From Bacteroidetes bacterium UBA6661 (lineage in GTDB: Bacteria; Bacteroidota; Bacteroidia; AKYH767-A; OLB10): DNA of 11,775 nucleotides. The stretch is from contig DKKR01000005.1 of NCBI GenBank assembly GCA_002455375.1, forward strand, positions 1 through 11,775, written 5' to 3'. This document shows, one piece after another, positions 1-6,433 of this stretch (positions are counted from its first letter, which is position 1; each line of letters begins with the position of its first letter). Under the pieces are notes generated by a model. It saw nothing but the letters and a program-made list of their open reading frames with translations. It searched no databases and was not told the origin of the DNA. The translations under genes were made by a program, and so were the position numbers.

Positions 1-1
1 T

Positions 2-15
2 GCCGTTAGCGGCAA
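2..15 (+). repeat. cassette-type core repeat, copy 1 (GCCGTTAGCGGCAA)
   Basis: This 14-base core matches 1109-1122 at 13 of 14 positions (G versus T at the ninth base), in the same orientation and 1107 bp apart. It has short dyad symmetry (TGCCG, TTAG, CGGCA). By analogy with the downstream copy, which is the right end of a paired element, it could be the right end of the element belonging to the preceding gene outside the window. Any left partner would lie before position 1 and cannot be seen. Confidence 0.55.
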
Positions 16-37
16 CCTTAAATAACAGCCTCCACTT

Positions 38-895
38 ATGGGAACATGGGGAACTAACATAAAAGAGAACGACACTTCAGGAGACATCTACGACAGCTTT
101 TTTGAACTTTACAATGCTGGACAAAATCCGATTGATATTTCTGCAAAACTTATTTCAGACAATTCTGAGTTAATTGACAACCCAGACGACTGCAATAATT
201 TTTGGTTTGCTCTTGCATTGGCACAATGGGAGACAAAATCTTTAGACGCTAATATTTTTGAAAAAGTTAAGACACTTATTGAGAGTGGTAATGACTTGCA
301 AATATGGAAAGACCTTGATGCTGATGATAAAGATATTGAAAGCAGAAAAGTTGATTTGCAGAATTTCTTGAAGAAAATTCAAACTGAAAAAGCGAAGCCA
401 AAACCAAGAGCAAAAGAAAAAGCAAAAAATGTAAAACCAATTTTTTCCGTTGGCGACTGTTTGACATTTATCCACGAAAATGGAAATTACGGTGGTGTTA
501 TTATTTTAGGAGAGATTAACGACAACGAAACTGGATTTAATTTAGTTGCAGGAACAAGAATAAACCAACAAAGCAAACCTACATTAAAGGATTTTGAAAA
601 TGCTGAAATCCTTATTAGAAATTATGCAAACTGGAAGGACAACCCAATTATAGTCTGGACATACCCTGACAGTTTCAAAAAAATGTTTTCAAATTTCTTT
701 GAACTTATTGGCAAACTAAAAGTTGACAGAGAATACAGCACAGAAAGAGATAAATTTGGTTACGTTGCTGATTGGGGGATTACAAAATCAGCAGCCGCGT
801 TACAATTTGAACACGAGAAGACTAATCCAAAGCCTTTAAAGAAAATTATGGTTGCGGAGTTGACGACAAAAAGTAAATGGTGGAAATTTTGGTAG
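38..895 (+). CDS. hypothetical protein, DUF4259-like N-terminus plus Imm26-like C-terminus
   Basis: The 285-residue product has no signal peptide or membrane segment and is probably cytoplasmic. The N-terminus (MGTWGT, then NDTSGDIYD around residues 11-19) resembles DUF4259 proteins, which begin MGxWG with an acidic ND..x.D motif. This part runs to about residue 115. A Lys/Pro/Ala-rich linker (about 118-134) follows. The second part (about 135-245) begins FSVGDCLTF and continues with YGGVIILGEI, as in Imm26-type immunity domains, where a GD-x-hydrophobic strand leads into a Y-G-hydrophobic strand. The tail ends in a Trp-rich KWWKFW. The family links come from motif memory, not a search. If correct, the protein could be an immunity-like or orphan defence protein, but no partner toxin is visible. 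The ATG at 38 is chosen because MGxWG is the usual start of such proteins. No Shine-Dalgarno is seen. The gene lies between two direct copies of a 14-bp core (2-15 and 1109-1122), so it may be a mobile cassette. Confidence 0.75.
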   Translation: MGTWGTNIKENDTSGDIYDSFFELYNAGQNPIDISAKLISDNSELIDNPDDCNNFWFALALAQWETKSLDANIFEKVKTLIESGNDLQIWKDLDADDKDIESRKVDLQNFLKKIQTEKAKPKPRAKEKAKNVKPIFSVGDCLTFIHENGNYGGVIILGEINDNETGFNLVAGTRINQQSKPTLKDFENAEILIRNYANWKDNPIIVWTYPDSFKKMFSNFFELIGKLKVDREYSTERDKFGYVADWGITKSAAALQFEHEKTNPKPLKKIMVAELTTKSKWWKFW

Positions 896-902
896 TGAAC
901 GT

Positions 903-920
903 TGCCTTGACGACAAGGCA
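903..920 (+). other. perfect 7-bp hairpin just after gene 1
   Basis: Arms TGCCTTG and CAAGGCA flank an ACGA tetraloop. The stem can be lengthened by a T-G and a G-C pair (902/921 and 901/922). It begins seven bases after the stop codon of the upstream gene. No T-run follows, so it is not a standard intrinsic terminator. It could protect the mRNA 3' end, or belong to the cassette-end structure that starts at 921. Confidence 0.5.
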
Positions 921-1120
921 GCCGATAACATGCGCATTTATGCAAGCCTGGCTGAAGTGTTAACAATGAGCAGTGGTGCATCTTTCAGCAGTAGTCCCGG
1001 CTGAAAAAGCTATATTGAGCGATAGTAGTAACAATAAACTTTTAGTTATAAATTTGGCAACGGTTCCGGGCTGACGGAATTCTAATTCCAGTCCTGCATA
1101 AATGCGTGGCCGTTATCGGC
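921..1120 (+). repeat. 200-bp attC-like element with two-block terminal inverted repeat
   Basis: The left side is GCCGATAAC (921-929), spacer ATG, then CGCATTTATGCA (933-944). The right side is TGCATAAATGCG (1095-1106), spacer TGGCC, then GTTATCGGC (1112-1120). Outer (9 bp) and inner (12 bp) arms are perfect complements, separated by unequal unpaired spacers of 3 and 5 bases. This is the R/spacer/L plan of integron attC sites, including AAC at the inner edge of the left outer arm and GTT at the inner edge of the right one. It departs from attC in two ways: GTTATCG does not fit the consensus GTTRRRY, and the 150-base centre is longer than usual. The centre holds two further stems, TTTCAGC/GCTGAAA (983-989 and 1000-1006) and GGAATT/AATTCC (1076-1081 and 1084-1089). 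A MITE or structured RNA is the main alternative. No target-site duplication is evident. Confidence 0.6.
1049..1056 (+). promoter_or_regulatory. possible -7 promoter box TAAATTTG inside the 200-bp element
   Basis: It matches the Bacteroidota -7 consensus TAnnTTTG exactly and points toward the gene at 1174, about 118 bases downstream. No clear -33 TTTG is present, and the surroundings are AT-rich, so a chance match is quite possible. If real, the element would carry a promoter for the next cassette. Confidence 0.25.
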
Positions 1121-1122
1121 AA
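1109..1122 (+). repeat. cassette-type core repeat, copy 2 (GCCGTTATCGGCAA)
   Basis: This is the right edge of the 200-bp element and a 13/14 direct match to positions 2-15. The two copies enclose exactly one gene and its downstream structured region, as expected if recombination between them would cut out the gene as a circle. Confidence 0.55.
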
Positions 1123-1173
1123 TTTTTGGGCGACCTGCTAACATCAAACTGACTGCAAGAAACAAGTAATTGG

Positions 1174-2385
1174 ATGACGACAACTAATAACAAAGATAAG
1201 GGTGATGCTGGTGAGGATTATGTAAATCAGTTGGCGTTTAAATCTTACTTGCGATACTGGTGCTATCCCAACCCTATTGATATTGATGGTGACAAAAAGG
1301 AGATTTGCGATTTACTAATTTCCTTTCGTGACATTCTGCTAATAATGTCAGTGAAAAATCATAATTATGATGGCGACTATGAAAAGTATAAACGAAAGGT
1401 AATTGCGAAATCAACAAGTCAGCTAAATGGTGCACAGCGAAAACTTTTCAATAGTCAGCGAGAAATATTTATCAAGCATCCTGATAGAGATAAAGAATTA
1501 TTTGAACCAAGCAGGTATAAGAAAATTTATAAAATCACTGTAAATGTTGGAGAGCAGTTTGAACACTATGAATTTTCGGACGAAGCAAATTCAAAGGGCT
1601 TTATTAATATTTTTAACAAAGACACCTTTGAAACAATCATTCAAGAACTTGACACAATAAAAGATTTTGTTGTGTATCTTGATGAAAGGGAGGGTATTCT
1701 AAGTTCAGGAAAAAGGATTGTTGTGAATTGTAAGGAGAAGGATTTGTTGGCTGAGTTTTTAACCAACGCAAGAAAATTTCCCATCAATTATAAAGCTGAC
1801 CATGTTGAAGAAATAATTCTAAACCTAAGTGGTGCTTGGGACACTTACAATTCAAGTGAAGCAGCAGCATTAAAGAGGAAAGCAGACAAAGCAAGTTATT
1901 TCATTGACCATTTAGTTCAAACTGATATTTTAAAACTGCCAAACGGGGAAATTATGGCAAGAGAATTAATGAATCTTGGACGAACTGAAAGAAGAATGCT
2001 ATCTAATACCTTGTTTAGTTTAGTTGCCAGATATGAAAAACAAACTGGTATTCTTGCAAGGAGATATTCTGAATATAATGGGATTGGACATTTGTTGATT
2101 TATTATCCACCTGACCAAAACGAAAAAACAGTTGATTGGGTTATACAACAAGCTATGCAAATCTATTCCTACAAGACAAATTTTCGTGAAAAAGAAATTA
2201 TTGCTTTAGCTGCTACTAACGGACTTAAACAATGGAAGTTTGGAATGTTTCAAGCAGAGCCACCAATAACAGATGAAGCCAAAAAATATCTTGACGACTT
2301 AATTGAAAAATTTGGTTGGTTTAAGGACATGAAAGCATACTACTACGAAGAGAAAGAATACCCAAACGAAGTTGATAGAGATTAA
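1174..2385 (+). CDS. hypothetical protein with putative PD-(D/E)XK nuclease-like N-terminal domain
   Basis: The 403-residue product is soluble, with no signal peptide or membrane segment. The first 65 residues look like a restriction-endonuclease-type fold: GDAGE (10-14) as an N-terminal helix with candidate Glu14, EICDLLI (43-49) giving candidate Asp46, and a following hydrophobic strand ending SVKN (59-62) giving candidate Lys61. Ser59 stands where the usual Glu or Gln of the ExK motif would be, so activity is uncertain. The rest (about 70-403) is charged and mainly helical, and I do not recognise it. It includes an Arg-rich stretch near 269-297 (GRTERRM, ARRY) and an acidic Tyr-rich tail (YYYEEKEYP). 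A nucleic-acid-targeting or defence role is an inference only. The ATG at 1174 keeps the whole GDAGE region, and no strong ribosome site precedes it. It sits directly downstream of the attC-like element, in the same orientation as gene 1. Confidence 0.75.
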   Translation: MTTTNNKDKGDAGEDYVNQLAFKSYLRYWCYPNPIDIDGDKKEICDLLISFRDILLIMSVKNHNYDGDYEKYKRKVIAKSTSQLNGAQRKLFNSQREIFIKHPDRDKELFEPSRYKKIYKITVNVGEQFEHYEFSDEANSKGFINIFNKDTFETIIQELDTIKDFVVYLDEREGILSSGKRIVVNCKEKDLLAEFLTNARKFPINYKADHVEEIILNLSGAWDTYNSSEAAALKRKADKASYFIDHLVQTDILKLPNGEIMARELMNLGRTERRMLSNTLFSLVARYEKQTGILARRYSEYNGIGHLLIYYPPDQNEKTVDWVIQQAMQIYSYKTNFREKEIIALAATNGLKQWKFGMFQAEPPITDEAKKYLDDLIEKFGWFKDMKAYYYEEKEYPNEVDRD

Positions 2386-2594
2386 CTGCAAATTAAAAAA
2401 GACAAAGCAATGAAAGTAAATCGATTCGGACAACCTGCTTACGAACTTCGCCTCGCCACTTGGGATACCTACTTTTTTTACTTCTTTAATCCCGCATCTG
2501 TTAGCGGATATGCTTTCCGTTTCGAATAAACTATAGTGCTAATTTGAAACTGAAATGAAGAAACTCATTTTAATTTTTTCTTGGAATTCCACAA
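2386..2594. other. intergenic junction between the accessory segment and truB
   Basis: This 209-base stretch separates the convergent nuclease-like gene and truB. It holds GTTAGCGG at 2500-2507, the same eight bases and orientation as positions 5-12. It also holds a T-rich run (2472-2478) and the palindrome GGAATTCC (2582-2589). A 38-codon open frame (2410-2526) runs through the core. A second short frame starts at 2555 with MKKLILIFS, like the start of an exported protein, and stops at 2653 inside antisense truB. Neither frame is supported as a gene. No good intrinsic terminator was found for either flanking gene. Confidence 0.4.
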
Positions 2595-3305
2595 TTATTT
2601 ATGCAAGTTTCTTATGGCATCAACATAATGATCAACTGTGTGTGCTGCGCTAAGTTTAAAATCTCCTATTCGTGTACGGATGAGTGAACTTAAATAAGAA
2701 CCCGAATTAAGTGCTTTGCCAAAATCGTTGGCTAAAGAGCGAATGTAAGTTCCTTTGCTGCAAACAACACGAAATGAAACAACAGGCATTGCTATTTCTG
2801 TAATCTCAAAGTCATGTATATTTATTTTTCGAGGGGTTACTTTTACTTCTTCGCCTCTTCGTGCTTTTTCATAGGCACGCTCGCCCTGAATGATTACTGC
2901 AGAATGTGCCGGTGGCAGTTGCTCTGTTTCTCCAATAAAAGTTTGCGCTGCCTGATGAATTTGTTCAGTGGTGATGTGTGCTATATCAAAGGTTTTGTTT
3001 ACCGGTGTTTCTGCATCATAAGAAGGTGTGGTAGCGCCCAAGGTAAAAGTTCCTGTATATTCTTTTTCGAGCCCCATTAATGTTTCAATGCTTTTGGTAG
3101 CCTTACCGGTGCATACAATAAGTAAACCCGTTGCAAGTGGGTCTAAAGTTCCAGCATGTCCAACTTTTATTTTTTTGTATGGTCGGCTTCCGTCACTAAG
3201 TTTCAAATGTTGCAAGGTGCCTCTTAGTTTGTTCACCACATCAAACGAAGTCCATTCCAATGGTTTGTCAACCAAAAGTGTTTCGCCCAGTAAAAAATCA
3301 GGCAT
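2595..3305 (-). CDS. truB: tRNA pseudouridine(55) synthase TruB
   Basis: It converts U55 in the T-loop of tRNAs to pseudouridine in the cytoplasm. The 236-residue product starts with the TruB N-terminal pattern LLVDKPLEWTSFDVV (10-24). It carries the catalytic motif VGHAGTLDPLATGLL (48-62), with Asp55 as the nucleophile, followed by the TGKATK loop. A second signature, KGTYIRSLANDFG, lies near the end. It is much shorter than the 314-residue E. coli enzyme and ends soon after SLIRTRIGDFKL, so it lacks a PUA domain, as is usual in Bacteroidota. It is the last gene of the ftsX-DUF3098-uppP-truB cluster and starts only 5 bases after uppP ends, so co-transcription is likely. Its 3' end faces the accessory segment. 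Confidence 0.97.
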   Translation of the reverse strand: MPDFLLGETLLVDKPLEWTSFDVVNKLRGTLQHLKLSDGSRPYKKIKVGHAGTLDPLATGLLIVCTGKATKSIETLMGLEKEYTGTFTLGATTPSYDAETPVNKTFDIAHITTEQIHQAAQTFIGETEQLPPAHSAVIIQGERAYEKARRGEEVKVTPRKINIHDFEITEIAMPVVSFRVVCSKGTYIRSLANDFGKALNSGSYLSSLIRTRIGDFKLSAAHTVDHYVDAIRNLHK

Positions 3306-3310
3306 TGCGA

Positions 3311-4111
3311 CTAAAGCATTTTAAGTTCAATGCCTGCAAAGTGCAACAGTAAAATTGCAGCACCAATAATTATTCTGTACCAGCCAAAAATTTTAAAACC
3401 ATGTTTGGTGAGGTAATTAATAAATGATTTGATAGCAATGGCAGCAACAATAAAAGCTACTACATTGCCTACAGCAAATAATTTTATTTCTTCTGTAGTG
3501 AAACCTCCGTTCAATTTATAAAAGCCATACATTTTGTATAGTGTTGCTGCAAACATGGTGGGCACAGCCAGAAAGAACGAAAATTCTGCAGCCGCTTTTT
3601 TGTTGAGTCCCTGAGCCAATCCACCAATGATGGTGGCTGCCGAACGCGATACTCCCGGAATCATGGCAATACATTGAAACAATCCTATGTAAAAGGCAGA
3701 TTTATCTTTTGAGAGTTCTTCGGATCCGCGTTCTTCCGTTTTTTGAAACCATTTGTCCAGAAGTATAAAAATAATTCCGCCAACAAGCAGCATGGCTGCA
3801 ACAACAAGTACATTTTCGAGCAAGGCATCAATGTAATCGTCAAGCAGCTTACCCAAAACAGCTGCAGGAATAAATGCAATCAGTAATTTTTTGTAAAAAT
3901 TAAAATCAATTACTAAAAACCTGCGCCAGTATAAAAATACCACAGATAAAATAGCACCAAACTGAATGGCCACGGTAAAAGTTTTGGTAATAGGTAGTTC
4001 GGCAATGCCCATTACGGACGAGCCGATAATCATGTGTCCGGTAGAAGATACCGGCAGAAACTCTGTGATACCTTCAATAATGGCCAAGATGATAGCCTGC
4101 AGTGTATTCAT
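3311..4111 (-). CDS. uppP: undecaprenyl-diphosphate phosphatase UppP (BacA)
   Basis: This inner-membrane enzyme removes a phosphate from undecaprenyl diphosphate, regenerating the lipid carrier for peptidoglycan and other envelope polymers. The 266-residue product has the two family signatures: EGITEFLPVSSTGH (13-26), with the conserved Glu pair, and PGVSRSAATI (152-161), with the catalytic Ser/Arg region. About seven to eight hydrophobic segments cover most of its length, and it closes with the GWYRIIIG segment (243-250). The length is normal for the family. The stop is TAG. The gene lies 20 bases downstream of the DUF3098 gene and 5 bases upstream of truB in one transcriptional direction. 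Its place beside ftsX fits a cell-envelope role. The family can also confer bacitracin resistance when overexpressed. Confidence 0.97.
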   Translation of the reverse strand: MNTLQAIILAIIEGITEFLPVSSTGHMIIGSSVMGIAELPITKTFTVAIQFGAILSVVFLYWRRFLVIDFNFYKKLLIAFIPAAVLGKLLDDYIDALLENVLVVAAMLLVGGIIFILLDKWFQKTEERGSEELSKDKSAFYIGLFQCIAMIPGVSRSAATIIGGLAQGLNKKAAAEFSFFLAVPTMFAATLYKMYGFYKLNGGFTTEEIKLFAVGNVVAFIVAAIAIKSFINYLTKHGFKIFGWYRIIIGAAILLLHFAGIELKML

Positions 4112-4131
4112 TAAAATATTTGGAAGTGTGT

Positions 4132-4410
4132 TTAATCTTTTGCGTTCACAACAATGGCTAATACTTCAAGGGCATAGCCAAGCACTACCATTATTGGAGC
4201 TACTGTTAATCGTTGTGTATCAAAAATGGCAGGATTAAAAACTTTCGGATCAGCAGAACCGCCACCACTCATAAGCATGTAGCCAAGCAGTATAAAAACA
4301 ATGCCGCCAATCATAAGCATGTAATTTATTTTCCCGAAAGCCAATTGTATTTCCGGTTTCGATGCAGGTTTTGCTGTGGTATTTTTGGTTATGGTTTTTT
4401 CCTTTGCCAT
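4132..4410 (-). CDS. DUF3098 small membrane protein
   Basis: The 92-residue product has a Lys/Thr-rich cytoplasmic start (MAKEKTITKN). It is followed by FGKINY, a first membrane segment (about 29-48) and the loop GGGSADPKVFNPAIFD (49-64), then a second membrane segment (about 68-88). The FGK-x-NY start, the GGG..DP..FNP..F loop and the LTVAPI entry to the second segment are the pattern I associate with DUF3098, a family of unknown function found in Bacteroidota. Both termini are probably cytoplasmic. It lies 12 bases after ftsX and 20 bases before uppP, a neighbourhood that recurs in the phylum, so a link to the FtsEX complex or to envelope growth is a reasonable inference. No enzymatic motif is seen. 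Confidence 0.9.
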   Translation of the reverse strand: MAKEKTITKNTTAKPASKPEIQLAFGKINYMLMIGGIVFILLGYMLMSGGGSADPKVFNPAIFDTQRLTVAPIMVVLGYALEVLAIVVNAKD

Positions 4411-4422
4411 GAATTTGAATTA

Positions 4423-5295
4423 TTAAAAGATGTCTTCAGTTCGTTGGCGAAGATATTTATTTACTGCAAAATAGGTGCTGAATCCTGAAATAAAAATACC
4501 TAAAAACACCACAATACCTAAAACGATGCTCAAATTCACCGGATTTTCAAATGCTATGATTTCAGGAATCTGCTTTTTGGCATAATAAAACACCATTAAA
4601 ATCATGATATTAGCAATGACAGCACCAATGAAACCCTGTAAAATTCCTCTTACAATAAATGGTTTTCTGATAAAATTTCTTGTAGCCCCTACCAACTTCA
4701 TACTTTTAATGAGCATTCTTTTTGCATAGAGTGCAAGCCTGATAGTGTTATTGATTAATGCACCTGCAATAAAAAACAGCACAGCACTGAATCCAAGTAT
4801 GATGAGACTGATATTTCTGATATTTTTATTGATGGCATCGAGCAACGATTCCTGAAAATAAACTTCTTTAACTATGCTGTTTTTAGAAATAAAATCTTTT
4901 AGCTGTGAAATATTATTTTCTTCAGTATAGTCAGGTTTAAGTTTAATTTCTATCAGGGGTAGCAATGGATTAAATCCTAAGAAAGTATTAAAATCTTCGC
5001 CCAGTTCTTGTTTTAACTGTTCTGCTGCCTGTTCGCTGCTGATGTACGATACTTCTTTAATAAAAGCATTACCTTCTAATTGTTTTTTAAGATTCTGAAT
5101 GTCGGCATCAGAGGCTTCCTGCTTCATCATTACTGTTAAGATTACATTTTCTTTTAAGTAATCAGAAAGTTGTTTGGCATTGATGAGCAATAATCCCAGC
5201 GAACCTATCAGAAACAGTACAAGTGAAATGCTAATTATGGTAGAAATGTTTGAACTGCGAAGTGCCTTACGTGCCAGTTTATTATCTTCACTCAT
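4423..5295 (-). CDS. ftsX: cell division protein FtsX (permease-like)
   Basis: FtsX is the membrane partner of the ATPase FtsE and transmits its cycle to peptidoglycan hydrolases at the division site. The 290-residue product has the FtsX plan: a first membrane segment (17-39) and a periplasmic domain (about 40-160) beginning with NVILTVMMK. Three further membrane segments follow (about 162-185, 216-238 and 255-277). The cytoplasmic loop between segments two and three carries the family pattern NNTIRLALYAKR (182-193) and MKLVGATRNFIRKPF (199-213). No ftsE is adjacent, as is common in Bacteroidota. The ATG at 5295 is the only sensible start, giving a short polar N-terminus before segment one. 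A perfect TAnnTTTG box ends five bases upstream, implying an almost leaderless mRNA unless transcription comes through from the GT9 gene. Confidence 0.96.
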   Translation of the reverse strand: MSEDNKLARKALRSSNISTIISISLVLFLIGSLGLLLINAKQLSDYLKENVILTVMMKQEASDADIQNLKKQLEGNAFIKEVSYISSEQAAEQLKQELGEDFNTFLGFNPLLPLIEIKLKPDYTEENNISQLKDFISKNSIVKEVYFQESLLDAINKNIRNISLIILGFSAVLFFIAGALINNTIRLALYAKRMLIKSMKLVGATRNFIRKPFIVRGILQGFIGAVIANIMILMVFYYAKKQIPEIIAFENPVNLSIVLGIVVFLGIFISGFSTYFAVNKYLRQRTEDIF

Positions 5296-5300
5296 GGCAG

Positions 5301-5308
5301 CAAATTTA
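5301..5308 (-). promoter_or_regulatory. -7 promoter box TAAATTTG for the ftsX cluster
   Basis: Read on the minus strand, this is an exact match to the Bacteroidota consensus TAnnTTTG, followed by C and then four bases before the ftsX ATG. The 104-base gap between the GT9 gene and ftsX makes a separate promoter plausible. The transcript would start at or within a few bases of the start codon. No clear -33 TTTG element is present. Confidence 0.5.
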
Positions 5309-5399
5309 ATAGGTATAGCACTGTTGTAAAGACCTTAAACAGAAACTATTCAACAGGGTTATTAAACTTTTGATAGTGGTGAAAGCCTGTGGCAACGTA

Positions 5400-6395
5400 T
5401 TAACTTTGAAAATAATAGTCGGTGTTTTTTATTATTTCATTAACATCCATGTCATTCATGCAACGGAAATGCTTTTTAGGACAGGTATTATATCCTATTT
5501 TAGAACATGGTCTGCATTTTAAATTCTTCACTTCATTGATGCTGAAAGGTACACTGTTTAAAGGCAGATAGGGATACATACCGAATTCAGGGACGGTATT
5601 GCCCCAAACGGAAACAATTTTTTTACGCAAGGCTGCAGCAATATGCATCAGTCCGGTGTCATGTGTGATGACTGCCTTACTTTGTTTGATGAGTGATGCC
5701 GACTGACCAATACTTGTTGTTCCGCAGGCATTAAAAACTTTTTCCGGAAATAATTGCTGAAGTGTTGCTCCTTTTTGTTTGTCTTCAAATCCACCAAGTA
5801 AAACAACCTGATATTTCAGTCCGCTGATGATTTCTTTCATTTTTTCAAGCGGCAGGCATTTGGTAGCATGCTTGGCACCAACAACAAAAGCTACATAACC
5901 CCGACTAAATGATGCAGGTAAAAAAGTGTTGATATCAACTTCGTCAAGTGGGTTGATGAAATAGTCAAGCCCCTGCCCATCGTTTACCACACCCATTGGA
6001 TTGATGGCATCAAAATAGCGGTCAACAATATGTTTATGTGGCAACTTGTTTATTTTGAAATTGACATAAATCCACTTTTCAATATTGAGTTTGTTAAAGC
6101 TGAATTTTTTTGCTCTTAATGCCCTTTTTACTTTCCATGAACGCATGTTGTGATGTAAGTCAACAATATAATCATAGCCAACCATTTTTAGCTGTCTGAT
6201 TATTTCCGGAAGGTTGTTATCAACATAAAAAGTATTATCAATGTAAGGGTTGTTTGCCAGTACATCACTAAAATCCCGCTTGGTAAGAAAATGCACTTCT
6301 GTGTTGGGCAATTGTTTTTTTATACAACGCAAAACAGGTGTTGTTAAAACAATATCACCAATAGAGCTAAAACGGATGACTAAAACTCGGGACAT
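5400..6395 (-). CDS. glycosyltransferase family 9 (heptosyltransferase-like)
   Basis: GT9 enzymes transfer heptose or related sugars from nucleotide donors to lipopolysaccharide core or other glycans at the cytoplasmic face of the inner membrane. From the chosen ATG the product is 331 residues. It starts MSRVLVIRFSSIGDIVLTTP, the GT9 N-terminal signature. It continues with the acceptor-domain strand YDYIVDLHHN (74-83), a VVGAKHATK donor-domain start (171-179), and the sugar-nucleotide motif THDTGLMHIAAAL (244-256) followed by WGNTVPEFGMYPY. The C-terminus has four cysteines (294, 297, 305, 312) in a CRPC...C...C array, seen in some Bacteroidota members. The frame is open 17 codons further upstream, to 6446. 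The start at 6395 is preferred because the family signature begins there and an exact promoter box lies at 6434-6441, inside that extension. The acceptor sugar cannot be told from sequence. Confidence 0.92.
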   Translation of the reverse strand: MSRVLVIRFSSIGDIVLTTPVLRCIKKQLPNTEVHFLTKRDFSDVLANNPYIDNTFYVDNNLPEIIRQLKMVGYDYIVDLHHNMRSWKVKRALRAKKFSFNKLNIEKWIYVNFKINKLPHKHIVDRYFDAINPMGVVNDGQGLDYFINPLDEVDINTFLPASFSRGYVAFVVGAKHATKCLPLEKMKEIISGLKYQVVLLGGFEDKQKGATLQQLFPEKVFNACGTTSIGQSASLIKQSKAVITHDTGLMHIAAALRKKIVSVWGNTVPEFGMYPYLPLNSVPFSINEVKNLKCRPCSKIGYNTCPKKHFRCMNDMDVNEIIKNTDYYFQS

Positions 6396-6433
6396 ACTGT
6401 GGTTTTCGAAAAGATGTCTAATGCCATTGTTTG

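Noticed and set aside
242..475. Hydrophobic, Phe-rich minus-strand frames opposite gene 1.
   Set aside because: They are shadows of an A-rich, Lys-rich plus-strand gene; no start signals or family pattern.
903..920. Hairpin after gene 1 as an intrinsic terminator.
   Set aside because: No T-run follows the stem.
2410..2526. Small 38-codon open frame on the plus strand after the nuclease-like gene.
   Set aside because: It runs straight through the core repeat and has no recognisable protein features or ribosome site.
1..2594. CRISPR array or insertion sequence in the accessory segment.
   Set aside because: There are no regularly spaced repeats and no transposase; the only repeats are the cassette-type cores and the inverted-repeat element.
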